Positions 8,058-15,438 of a DNA stretch of 23,219 nt are shown here, piece by piece. The stretch comes from Clostridiales bacterium (GTDB lineage Bacteria > Bacillota > Clostridia > Christensenellales > Aristaeellaceae). The stretch spans positions 1-23,219 of the forward strand of contig SFET01000047.1 in NCBI GenBank assembly GCA_004557125.1, read 5' to 3'. A program made the position numbers and the translations under genes. The notes beneath the pieces are model-generated. The model was not told the DNA's origin. It did not search any database and saw nothing but the letters and a program-made list of their open reading frames with translations. Within the stretch, counting starts at the first letter, position 1. Every line of letters starts with the position of its first letter.

Positions 8058-8956
8058 CCCTCCGCCCCCTCGAGCACCTCCAGCATGAAGGCGTAGGCTT
8101 CCGCCCAGCGCGCGTTGGGATGATAGTGGAACAGGTCGCGGTCCAGCACGTAGAAGCGCCCCTCGCGCACGGCGCTGAGGGTGTTCCATGCGGGATTTCC
8201 GGTCAACACGGCGGTCAGGGATTCCTCGGCAGCCGCTGCGCTGGTGCCCTGTAGCACCACGAAGATGTAGTCCGGGTCCTCCACGAGCACAGTCTCCATG
8301 CTGATGCTCTCGCAGAGGGCGCTGTTGCTGTCGGCCAGGTTCTCAAAGCCCATGTCGCGCAGGATTGCGCCCGCCACCGTGCCCTCGCTGCTGCGCGCCT
8401 TGACGGTGATGGAATTGGCGCGGATCAGCAGGGCGGTGGGATGGCGGTTCAGCGCCTGCGCCTCAGCCAGAATCGCCTCGATGGGCTGCTGTACTGTCTC
8501 CAGCTGCTGCTGGTAGAGATCCTCGCGTCCGGTGAGCCGGGTGAAGATGCGCATGCTCTCCATGTAATCGCGCCAGTCCTGGGTGGAGAAGAAGGCACAG
8601 GGGATGTCCGCTTCCTCCAGCATGGCGGCGATGTCAATCTGACTGGCCACGTCCGATGAGAGCAGCACGAAGTCCGGGTTCAGGGAGAACAGCAGCTCCA
8701 TGTTCGGCTCGGTGTGGCTGCCCAGGTTCTGCACATCCTCGCCCAGCGCGTCGCCGTCAAAGGCGTCCGCGATGCTGCCCACCAGCGTGCCGCCCGCAGT
8801 CAGCCACGCATCGCCGTAGGAATTGTAGAGGGAAACGACCTGCTGGGGATGCTCCGCGATCTCCACATTGCGGCCGTTTGCGTCGGTGAAGCTCAGTGCC
8901 AGCGCGGACGGGGCGCACAGCAGGGCGATCAGGATCATACAAAGGAATTTCTTCAT
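8054..8956 (-). CDS. ABC transporter substrate-binding protein, FecB/BtuF type
   Basis: A 300-residue class III (Peripla_BP_2, helical-backbone) binding protein. It begins MKKFLCMILIALLCAPSALA, a signal peptide with an ALA cleavage site near residue 20 and no lipobox. The mature part opens with the typical FTDANGRNVEIAEHPQQVVSL and continues with EPNMELLFSLNPDFVLLSS and a C-terminal AVREGRFYVLD. The start at 8956 has GGAGGT nine bases upstream. It lies 38 nt after the NifB-like gene and overlaps the permease start by four bases, giving a second complete importer in this operon. The likely ligand is a metal chelate, haem or corrinoid; cobalamin control favours a cobalt or corrinoid ligand. Confidence 0.9.
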   Translation of the reverse strand: MKKFLCMILIALLCAPSALALSFTDANGRNVEIAEHPQQVVSLYNSYGDAWLTAGGTLVGSIADAFDGDALGEDVQNLGSHTEPNMELLFSLNPDFVLLSSDVASQIDIAAMLEEADIPCAFFSTQDWRDYMESMRIFTRLTGREDLYQQQLETVQQPIEAILAEAQALNRHPTALLIRANSITVKARSSEGTVAGAILRDMGFENLADSNSALCESISMETVLVEDPDYIFVVLQGTSAAAAEESLTAVLTGNPAWNTLSAVREGRFYVLDRDLFHYHPNARWAEAYAFMLEVLEGAEG

Positions 8957-8994
8957 GGCACTTACCTCCGAATGAAAATCAGGTACGGGTGGAT

Positions 8995-9819
8995 TTACTT
9001 CACGCATCCGCCCGCTTCGCCCTCGCCGATCAGGCCGCAGGCGTCCGCCCTGCACTGCGCGCAGCGCCGGAACTGCGGGAGGATGGTGGATAGCTCGTCA
9101 CGCACGCTGCGGAGCGCCTCCGCCGACGGCGACGGCCAGCCGAACAGGCGGCCCGCAGGTTTCAGCGGCATGACGTTCATGATCGCCGCGCCGCGCTCAT
9201 GCACCGCGCACGCAATCCCGCGCAGCTCGCCGTCGTTGAGGCCGGGCACGAGTACGGTGTTCACCTTGACGGTCATGCCCTCCCTTGCGGACAGCTCAAT
9301 GCCGCGCAGCTGGCGGGCGATGGACTCCTGCGCGGCTTCGATTCCCGTGAGACGATTGCCGCGCTCGTCCAGAATGTGATCGTTGAGCTGCGCGCCGGTC
9401 TCCGGCTTCAGCGCATTGACGGTCACGGTCAGCGTCTCCACGCCCAGAGACCGCAGCCGCGCTGCGTTCTCCGGCAGCAGAAAGCCGTTGGTGCCCAGGC
9501 ACAGCCCCAGATCGGGAAAGCTCTGCTTCAGAAGCGCCAGAACCTCGAAGGTTTCCGGGTTGTACAGCGGCTCGCCGGGTCCGGCAACGCCCAGCACGCG
9601 CACCTCGGGATGGTACGCAAGGCGCTTGCGCACATAGTCCACCGCCTCGTCCGGGCACACGATCTGCATGGCCCGCCCGGGCAGCCGGGTCGCGCCGTCA
9701 TCCATGCCGCGGCCGCAGAAGGCGCAGTCGAAGTTGCAGCGGGGTGCGCAGGGGATGTGCAGCCGACCGAAGCGGGCGTGAGCAGCTTCAGAAAAGCAGG
9801 GATGCTCGCTGAGCTTCAT
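8995..9819 (-). CDS. NifB-like radical SAM protein
   Basis: A 274-residue radical SAM protein clearly related to NifB, which fuses two [4Fe-4S] units into the NifB cofactor. The N-terminus HPCFSEAAHARFGRLHIP (residues 6-23) mirrors NifB. The radical-SAM motif is CX3CX2C at Cys28, Cys32 and Cys35. GVAGPGEPLYNPETFE starts at 77, CLGTNG carries Cys107, and the C-terminus has CAQCRADACGLIGE with Cys253 and Cys256. The second cysteine after the radical-SAM motif in classical NifB is Asp41 here, and extra cysteines occur at 24, 55, 261 and 272. There is no NifX-like C-terminal domain. It overlaps the NifH-like gene by four bases. A truncated but functional NifB, or a different radical SAM maturase, are both possible. 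Confidence 0.9.
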   Translation of the reverse strand: MKLSEHPCFSEAAHARFGRLHIPCAPRCNFDCAFCGRGMDDGATRLPGRAMQIVCPDEAVDYVRKRLAYHPEVRVLGVAGPGEPLYNPETFEVLALLKQSFPDLGLCLGTNGFLLPENAARLRSLGVETLTVTVNALKPETGAQLNDHILDERGNRLTGIEAAQESIARQLRGIELSAREGMTVKVNTVLVPGLNDGELRGIACAVHERGAAIMNVMPLKPAGRLFGWPSPSAEALRSVRDELSTILPQFRRCAQCRADACGLIGEGEAGGCVK

Positions 9820-10661
9820 TGCGCAAATCCCTCCTCCGATTGGGCAAACTGCGCCGCGATCCGCTCGCCGATGGCCTCCAGCGCCTCGGTGGAGAGCGGC
9901 TCGGGCACGGCGGTCTCCGCGCCGTGCAGCATTTCGTCCGCGATGGCCTCGAAGGCCCTCGCTGCGGCGGAGTCCGGTTCGCACTCGATGACCGTGCTAC
10001 GGCGCATCTCCGCGCGGGAGATGGCGCGATCCAGCGGCACACGCCCGGCGATGCGCGTTCCCACCGCGCGGGCGAAGTCCGCCGCGGCGGATTCGTCGCC
10101 CACGGCGCTGCGCTCGTTGTAGATCAGTCCGCCCAGCCGGCATCCGCCCCGGTCGGCGTACTTGCGGATGCAGCGGCAGATGCCGTTCGCCGCGTACAGC
10201 GACATGTAATCCGAGGTGGTGACGATGTAGGCCGCCTCGGCGACCTTCTCCCGCAGCGGCGTGCTGAAGCCGCCGCAGACCACGTCGCCCAGCACATCGT
10301 AGAGGATCAGATCCGGCGCAAATTCCTCGACGATGCGCAGCTCCTGTATGTCCTTCAGCGCCAGCGCAATGCCCTTGCCCGCGCAGCCCTCGCCGGCGCG
10401 CGGCCCGCCGGACTCCATGCACAGCACGCCGAACGCGCCCTCGTGCGCCGCATCCGCGCGGGTCAACCTGCCGCCCAGACGGGCGTGAACGTCCAGAATC
10501 GTCTCAATCCTGCCATGCATCAGCACCCGTGTGGTGTCCGCCTTGGGGTCGCAGCCCACCACCATCACCCGGTTTCCGGCCTTCGCAGCCGCTGCGGCAG
10601 CGTTGGCCACCACCGTGGACTTGCCGATGCCGCCCTTTCCGTAAACGCAAACCTTTCTCAT
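9816..10661 (-). CDS. NifH-like nitrogenase iron protein (ATP-dependent reductase)
   Basis: A 281-residue P-loop ATPase of the NifH/BchL/CfbC family, which passes low-potential electrons to a component-1-like partner. The P-loop GKGGIGKST is at residues 8-16, GCDPKADTTR at 36-45, GEGCAGKG holds Cys93, and DVLGDVVCGGF holds Cys129. These are the two cysteines each subunit gives to the bridging [4Fe-4S] cluster. The residue equivalent to nitrogenase Arg100 is Lys96, so the usual ADP-ribosylation target is absent. The start at 10661 has AAGGAGGT six bases upstream; a longer reading would enter the upstream gene. It lies 11 nt after the 395-aa subunit and overlaps the NifB-like gene. Length is normal for NifH. 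Confidence 0.95.
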   Translation of the reverse strand: MRKVCVYGKGGIGKSTVVANAAAAAAKAGNRVMVVGCDPKADTTRVLMHGRIETILDVHARLGGRLTRADAAHEGAFGVLCMESGGPRAGEGCAGKGIALALKDIQELRIVEEFAPDLILYDVLGDVVCGGFSTPLREKVAEAAYIVTTSDYMSLYAANGICRCIRKYADRGGCRLGGLIYNERSAVGDESAAADFARAVGTRIAGRVPLDRAISRAEMRRSTVIECEPDSAAARAFEAIADEMLHGAETAVPEPLSTEALEAIGERIAAQFAQSEEGFAQ

Positions 10662-10672
10662 GGCGACCTCCT

Positions 10673-11860
10673 TCATGGGTTGAACCGGCCGTGGCGGCGG
10701 TAGGGCAGCGTCAGCAGCGCGTTGAGGATGTCGGACAACAGAAAATCGATCCCCTCGAAGCCCGCATAGGGCTGATACCCCAGCGCCACCGCGTCCATCA
10801 CCGGATAGGAAAAGCGGATCAGCCGCGCGGGAATCTCGTCCTCCACCTGCCGCTGAAAGCTGGAGCCGAAGGCCAGCACCGTTCCCGAGCGCCGCACCTG
10901 CTCCATCCAACCGCCCGCGTCGGCGGATGGGTCGCGGTCGTCCATCTCCGCGGAGATTCGCAGGCCCAGCTCGCTTCTCAGAAACGCGGACATCGCCTGC
11001 GCACGCATGAAGTCGCCCGCCACCGCAGCCTCTGCCTGATAGATCAGCCGCAGCGGATGCAGAGCCTTCTTCGCCGACTCCGCCGCATGAGCGAGTCCCG
11101 CTTCGATCTCCGGGCCGTGATCCGTGCCCAGCGCCGCGTCGATCCTTGCAAGGAAGCTCCGGCTGCCCTCCGCACCGTAGGGATAGTCCACGGCAATGTA
11201 ATCCATGCCCAGACGGGCCTTCAGCGCCTCTCCCACAGCCTCGAAGCCCCGGAACACCACGTTCAGCCACGCCCCGGAGAAGCCTCGCATCGTCTCCTCC
11301 GTCAGCACCGGCAGCATGGCGTTGAGCCGAACCTTCGGCTCGAGCATCCGCCGGATCGACTCCGCGTCGGCTTCAGATCGGAAGTCGTCCTCCGCAATGC
11401 CGATCAGGTTGACCGACGGCCCCGGCGTTTTCTCCGCGCAAATCGGAAGCTCCCCGGCGAGGAAGCGCATGGCGTCGATGTAGCCCTGCCGCATGCTGCC
11501 GCAGTAGCCCGCCGTGTTCATCCAGCGCACGGGAAACGGACAGTCCGCCACGTCGATGCATCCCTGAATGTCGTCGTGAATCATGTCCGACGGACAGCCG
11601 TTGAGCACGAATACCCGGCCCGGCGCGTGCGCTTTCAGAATCTCCAGCGCCTCGCGGAGCTTGTCCTCGCCGCCGAACACGATCTCGTTTTCGTGCATCA
11701 TCGTGCAGGCCTGACGCACGTCGTCGGCGCGACCCATCTGGTGCAGCGCCAGCGCGCCCCAGGAGCAGCCCGACACCGAGTGAATCAGCAGAAACGCATC
11801 CTGCACGCTGGACAGTGCGCGGTACGCGCCCAGATAGTAGCATCCCTGAAATGGTTTCAT
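10673..11860 (-). CDS. Nitrogenase component-1-like protein, NifK/NifN-type subunit
   Basis: A 395-residue member of the oxidoreductase/nitrogenase component 1 family, short compared with NifK. Three cysteines fit the P-cluster ligand positions: Cys7 (QGCYYLGAYRAL), Cys32 (HSVSGCSWGAL) and Cys89 (LNGCPSDMIHDDI). IVFGGEDKL near 60 matches the conserved FGG motif. The C-terminal IRFSYPVMDAVALGYQPYAG and LLSDILNALL resemble the NifK C-terminus. No cysteine is seen where NifD holds the FeMo-cofactor ligand. The start at 11860 lies 2 nt after the upstream stop, so the two subunits are almost certainly co-translated. It probably forms a heterotetramer with the 551-aa protein. The exact clade (CfbD, DPOR, Mar or novel) cannot be settled by eye. 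Confidence 0.88.
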   Translation of the reverse strand: MKPFQGCYYLGAYRALSSVQDAFLLIHSVSGCSWGALALHQMGRADDVRQACTMMHENEIVFGGEDKLREALEILKAHAPGRVFVLNGCPSDMIHDDIQGCIDVADCPFPVRWMNTAGYCGSMRQGYIDAMRFLAGELPICAEKTPGPSVNLIGIAEDDFRSEADAESIRRMLEPKVRLNAMLPVLTEETMRGFSGAWLNVVFRGFEAVGEALKARLGMDYIAVDYPYGAEGSRSFLARIDAALGTDHGPEIEAGLAHAAESAKKALHPLRLIYQAEAAVAGDFMRAQAMSAFLRSELGLRISAEMDDRDPSADAGGWMEQVRRSGTVLAFGSSFQRQVEDEIPARLIRFSYPVMDAVALGYQPYAGFEGIDFLLSDILNALLTLPYRRHGRFNP

Positions 11861-11862
11861 GC

Positions 11863-13518
11863 TCAGCGCCCCCTGTTCTGCCAGAGCCTCTGCCACAGCT
11901 CCCGCGAGGCGGCTGCGCTGTCCGCGGCGAGGTGCGGGTAGAGCTCCGGTTCAAATTCTGCGCGGTGGATCAGCAGCCTGCCGCCGATGGGATATTTTCC
12001 CAGATTCGCCGCCAGCATCTCCGCGCCCCGGCAGAGGTTCTCGAAATCCAGCGCCGTGATAAACAGATCGTCGGCCATCACCGGCTTGTCCGGGCAAAGT
12101 CCGTGGACGAACTCATCGCCGATCACCAGATCGGTCTCGCGGAGAATCTCCTTAAGTTGCGCCTCGTCCGGGTTCACGCTCAGCTCGCAGTGAAGATCGC
12201 ACAGCTCCATGGCCTTTCGGACGTTGTCCAGTGCGCTCCGGGCCATCTCGTCGTCCATGTCGTTAAGCGCCAGACGCTTGGGCTCCATGCGGGCTACCAC
12301 ATGGGCGATGGGGATGCCCGCACCCTTCACCGCCTGCACCAGCAGGTTTGGCAGTTGGTTGAACATCCGCGGCATCAGCAGCACGCGCAGCCCCCGGTAC
12401 GCCTCCGAACAGGCGGCGAGCCGCTCCCGTGCGCGCTCGACCTGCGGCGCAAAGACGCCGTCCACGTCGACATCCAGCTCCAGCGTCTGCGCAATCTCAC
12501 GATAAAACTGCAATATGCCGTCCAGACCCGTATAGCGGGCGAAGCCGTGGATGTGCATGAACGGCGTGCCGAAGCGCTGGTTCAGCGCCTTCGCCCAGCG
12601 CACGCGCCGCGCAATGTTCAACTGGGCCGCGGGCGCACGGACGATCTCCACCGCCGTGCAGTTGGGCAGACAGTTCAGTAGCCGCAGCTTCATCTGCCGC
12701 AGCATGTCGTCCATGCCCTCCAGCAGCGCGTGCCCGCCGTAGCCCCAGGCATAGCCTTCCACGTTGACCGTTCCGGGCAGCGGTTCCTGCGGCTCCATCA
12801 GCTGCTCAGCCAGCGTCAGCATCGCCTCGGAAAAGCCGCAGCCCTTGTAGTCCGACGACGCCGGCGCGCAGGCCTTGCCCCAGCTCTTGAGCATGTCCTT
12901 TCGCCCGGTGCGCATGACCGTCTTGTCGATGTGAGAAAACACCTCGGATTTCACCGCCAGCACCGGACAGCCCGTCTCCGTGCGCAGCTGGCGTGCGAGG
13001 CCCGTCAGGTCGCACTGCATCACGTCGCTGGTTACCGTGGGAATCAGGATCACGCAGCCCGGCTTCTGTTCCGCAATGATGTGCCGCGCCAGCGCCATCA
13101 GCCTGTCCTCGCCGCCGGTCACCACGTCGGCCTCGCGCAGGTCGCTGGATTCGATATTGTACGCGGGCAGGTAGCGCCGCCGGGCGAAATAGCGATAGTG
13201 GTACGCGCAGCCCTTCGGCCCGTGGAGAATGATCGCCGCGTCGCGGATCTGGGAAAACGCCGCCAGATTGCCTGCTACCTTGCCGTTCACGCCCTGCATG
13301 TGGTTCACTGCGGCCATGTGAATGCCCATCAGCACCCGGTCGCGCTCGTACTCGTAGAAATTATCCAAAGAATCGCCCTGCCTTTCTGCCCGTCTGCGGC
13401 CAGCAGCCTTCATCCTACAGAGCAGCCTGAGATGTTCCCAGTCTGAATCCCCACGATCTGACAAATACAGTCGGCACAAACATCCTTTGTCCGGCTGCAA
13501 GCAAAACAGGGATTCCAT
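11863..13518 (-). CDS. Nitrogenase component-1-like protein, larger (alpha-like) subunit
   Basis: A protein of up to 551 residues from the nitrogenase component 1 family, partner of the 395-aa subunit. With the ATG at 13518, AIILHGPKGCAYHYRYF holds Cys104, the second P-cluster-type position, and DVVTGGEDRL follows. The first P-cluster position (within HMQGVNGKVAGNL) has no cysteine. The third has Val162 in IPTVTSDVMQCDL, with a nearby Cys169. The expected FeMo-cofactor cysteine region reads QLNIARRVRWA, without cysteine. The start is uncertain: 13518 follows GGGAG after the ATPase stop; a TTG at 13527 is too close to that site; later starts near MKAAGRRR or TTG-DNFYEYE would drop a Cys-containing 35-50-residue N-terminus that is atypical. 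It lies about 15 nt after the ATPase gene. Confidence 0.87.
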   Translation of the reverse strand: MESLFCLQPDKGCLCRLYLSDRGDSDWEHLRLLCRMKAAGRRRAERQGDSLDNFYEYERDRVLMGIHMAAVNHMQGVNGKVAGNLAAFSQIRDAAIILHGPKGCAYHYRYFARRRYLPAYNIESSDLREADVVTGGEDRLMALARHIIAEQKPGCVILIPTVTSDVMQCDLTGLARQLRTETGCPVLAVKSEVFSHIDKTVMRTGRKDMLKSWGKACAPASSDYKGCGFSEAMLTLAEQLMEPQEPLPGTVNVEGYAWGYGGHALLEGMDDMLRQMKLRLLNCLPNCTAVEIVRAPAAQLNIARRVRWAKALNQRFGTPFMHIHGFARYTGLDGILQFYREIAQTLELDVDVDGVFAPQVERARERLAACSEAYRGLRVLLMPRMFNQLPNLLVQAVKGAGIPIAHVVARMEPKRLALNDMDDEMARSALDNVRKAMELCDLHCELSVNPDEAQLKEILRETDLVIGDEFVHGLCPDKPVMADDLFITALDFENLCRGAEMLAANLGKYPIGGRLLIHRAEFEPELYPHLAADSAAASRELWQRLWQNRGR

Positions 13519-13533
13519 TTGAGACAATGCTCC

Positions 13534-14298
13534 CTAACGCATCGGATGATAGACGATATTGATCTGCCCGTCCGGCTCGGAGCGCACATCCGCATCTACC
13601 TCGTAGAGCCTGCGGATGAGCGCGGGTGTGAGCACCTCGCGGGGCGTGCCGCTGGCGACCACCCGCCCGCCGTCGACTGCAAGGATGCGGTCGCAGTACA
13701 TGGCGGCGATGTTGAGGTCGTGAAATGCGGCCAACACCGTCACCCCCAGCTTCTTCACCACGTCCAGTATCTGAAGCTGATACTTGATGTCCAGATGATT
13801 GGTCGGCTCATCCAGGATCAGGCACTCCGTCTGCTGGGCGAGGGCGCGTGCCAGGATGATTCTCTGCTGCTCGCCGCCGGACAGCGTGGAGAAGATCCGA
13901 TCGATGAAGCCCAGCATTCCCACGCGGCGGAGCGAATCCTCCACGATGTCGAAATCCGCCTTCGTGTCCCGCTCCATCATCCGCTTGTGCGGGGATCGGC
14001 CCATGAGCACGATGTCCCGAACGGTAAATTCAAAGTTGTAGTAATTGTGCTGGGAAAGCACGGCCAGCCGCTTTGCCGTCTCCCGCACGGAAAATGCGCT
14101 GATCGGCGCATCGTCCAGAAGGATGTCGCCGCCGTCGGGTTTCAGCACGCGATAGATGCACTTTAGAAATGTGCTTTTTCCGCTGCCGTTGGGTCCGATC
14201 ACGCCCACAAACTCCCGGCTCCGCACGTCGATGCCGATCTGATTGAGAATCTGCGTGCTGCCAAAGGAGAGCTCCACGTTTTCCGCATGAATGTTCAC
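13534..14298 (-). CDS. ABC transporter ATP-binding protein, FecE/BtuD type
   Basis: A 254-residue ATPase of the first FecBCD-type importer in the operon. Walker A GPNGSGKST is at residues 35-43, the signature is LSGGEQQRIILARALAQ, Walker B is CLILDEPTNHLD, and AAFHDLN carries the switch histidine. The start is a GTG at 14298 with GGAGGGGA upstream; it overlaps the permease stop by four bases (GTGA). Longer readings enter the permease gene. Its TAG stop is immediately followed by the ribosome binding site of the nitrogenase-like large subunit, linking import and reductase genes by translation. Confidence 0.92.
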   Translation of the reverse strand: MNIHAENVELSFGSTQILNQIGIDVRSREFVGVIGPNGSGKSTFLKCIYRVLKPDGGDILLDDAPISAFSVRETAKRLAVLSQHNYYNFEFTVRDIVLMGRSPHKRMMERDTKADFDIVEDSLRRVGMLGFIDRIFSTLSGGEQQRIILARALAQQTECLILDEPTNHLDIKYQLQILDVVKKLGVTVLAAFHDLNIAAMYCDRILAVDGGRVVASGTPREVLTPALIRRLYEVDADVRSEPDGQINIVYHPMR

Positions 14299-15383
14299 GA
14301 TTTTCCCTCCCCGAAGCCGTAGGACTTGCGCACCAGAAGATAGACGAAGCAGGGCGCGCCGATGGCCGCGACCAGGATGCCCAGCGGCAGCTCGCTCTTG
14401 GGGATGATGATGCGGCAGGCCACGTCCGACCAGATCAGGAACACCGAGCCGAGCAGCGCGGAGAGCGGCAGCAGCCGCTTGTGATCCGTGCCGAAGAGCA
14501 TTCGCACCACATGGGGAATCATCAGACCCACGAAGCCGATCATGCCCGTGCAGTACACCGTCAGTCCCACCAGCATCGCTGAGAGCACCAGATACAGGTG
14601 GCGGTAGCGCAGCAGATCCGTTCCGAGGGTCACCGCCACGTCGTCCCCCAGCAGCATCAGATTGAGCACCCGACTCTGCGTGATGAAGAACAGCGTGATC
14701 ACCAGGATGACCGGCAGGACAAAGGCGATGTTCTCCCACTTGGAGCCGGCCAGGCTGCCCATCAGCCAGAAGGTGATGGACTGCATGCCCTCCCTGTCAT
14801 CCGCGATGTAGACGATGAAGTTTGAAATCGCCGAGCACACCGACGACAGCGCGGTGCCCGCCAGCAGGAGTCGGATGGAGCTGGAGCGCCCGCCGATGTT
14901 GGCCACGATCTGCACGAGGATCGACACCGCCAGCGCGCCCAGAAACGCGCAGATGCCCATGGCGTTGGCGCCGAATGCTGTGACCACGCCCAGCAACGCC
15001 GCCACCGTCGCGCCCAGGGTCGCGCCGGAGGAGATGCCCAGGATGTACGGATCCGCCAGGGGATTGCGGACGATCGCCTGCATGACGCAGCCGGACACCG
15101 CCAGCGCCATACCCACGCCCACGGCCATGATGACCCTCGGCAGGCGAATGAACCAGACGATGTCGTAGAGCTTTCCGGAGCCAAAGACCTGCGCATTTCC
15201 CACGCCCAGCAGCTTGTGGAGGATCACGCCGTAGACTTCGCCCACGCTGAGCGGAACGCTGCCGAAGGTCACCGCCGCCAGCACCGACACGACCAGCGCG
15301 GCAAGCAGAACCAGTATCGCCACGACATAAATTGGCCTGCCGTGAAACAGGCCGCTCTTCAAATCGATCCTTGGGGTTTTCAT
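14295..15383 (-). CDS. FecCD-family ABC permease (complete)
   Basis: A 362-residue permease of the FecCD/BtuC family. Landmarks are VWFIRLPRVIMAVGVGMALA, RNPLADPYILGISSGATLG, LLLAGTALSS, LMLLGDDVAVTLG in the ATPase-contact loop, and GFVGLMIPHVVRMLFG followed by DHKRLLPLSALLG. About ten hydrophobic segments can be seen, as expected. The start at 15383 has AAGGAGAT upstream. It is the complete counterpart of the shortened permease at 7140-8057 and shows what the latter lacks. A 13-bp hairpin separates it from the binding-protein gene. Confidence 0.93.
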   Translation of the reverse strand: MKTPRIDLKSGLFHGRPIYVVAILVLLAALVVSVLAAVTFGSVPLSVGEVYGVILHKLLGVGNAQVFGSGKLYDIVWFIRLPRVIMAVGVGMALAVSGCVMQAIVRNPLADPYILGISSGATLGATVAALLGVVTAFGANAMGICAFLGALAVSILVQIVANIGGRSSSIRLLLAGTALSSVCSAISNFIVYIADDREGMQSITFWLMGSLAGSKWENIAFVLPVILVITLFFITQSRVLNLMLLGDDVAVTLGTDLLRYRHLYLVLSAMLVGLTVYCTGMIGFVGLMIPHVVRMLFGTDHKRLLPLSALLGSVFLIWSDVACRIIIPKSELPLGILVAAIGAPCFVYLLVRKSYGFGEGKS

Positions 15384-15400
15384 GGCACATCTCCTTATAG

Positions 15401-15432
15401 ATCCGGTTCCGGCCGTCAAGCCGGAACCGGAT
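15401..15432 (-). repeat. Intercistronic hairpin between binding-protein and permease genes
   Basis: A perfect 13-bp inverted repeat (15401-15413 with 15420-15432; arm ATCCGGTTCCGGC) with a 6-nt loop lies between the binding-protein stop and the permease ribosome binding site. There is no U-tract, so it is probably not a full terminator. Such hairpins commonly protect the upstream binding-protein mRNA and lower downstream expression. Confidence 0.8.
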
Positions 15433-15438
15433 TCTGCT

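Noticed and set aside
10529..11941. 470-aa plus-strand open frame
   Set aside because: It is antisense to the nitrogenase-like 395-aa subunit and is rich in His, Arg and Gln, typical of a shadow frame.
9816..13518. True nitrogen-fixing nitrogenase (nifHDK)
   Set aside because: No FeMo-cofactor ligands were found, P-cluster cysteines are incomplete in the large subunit, the 395-aa subunit is short, and no nifEN or other nif genes are present.
9816..13518. Dark-operative protochlorophyllide reductase (BchLNB)
   Set aside because: No photosynthesis gene is nearby, a NifB homologue is encoded with it, and cobalamin control does not fit. It is kept only as a structural analogy for the cluster ligands.
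13519..14166. 215-aa plus-strand open frame
   Set aside because: It is antisense to the FecE-type ATPase, whose Walker A, signature and Walker B motifs are all intact.
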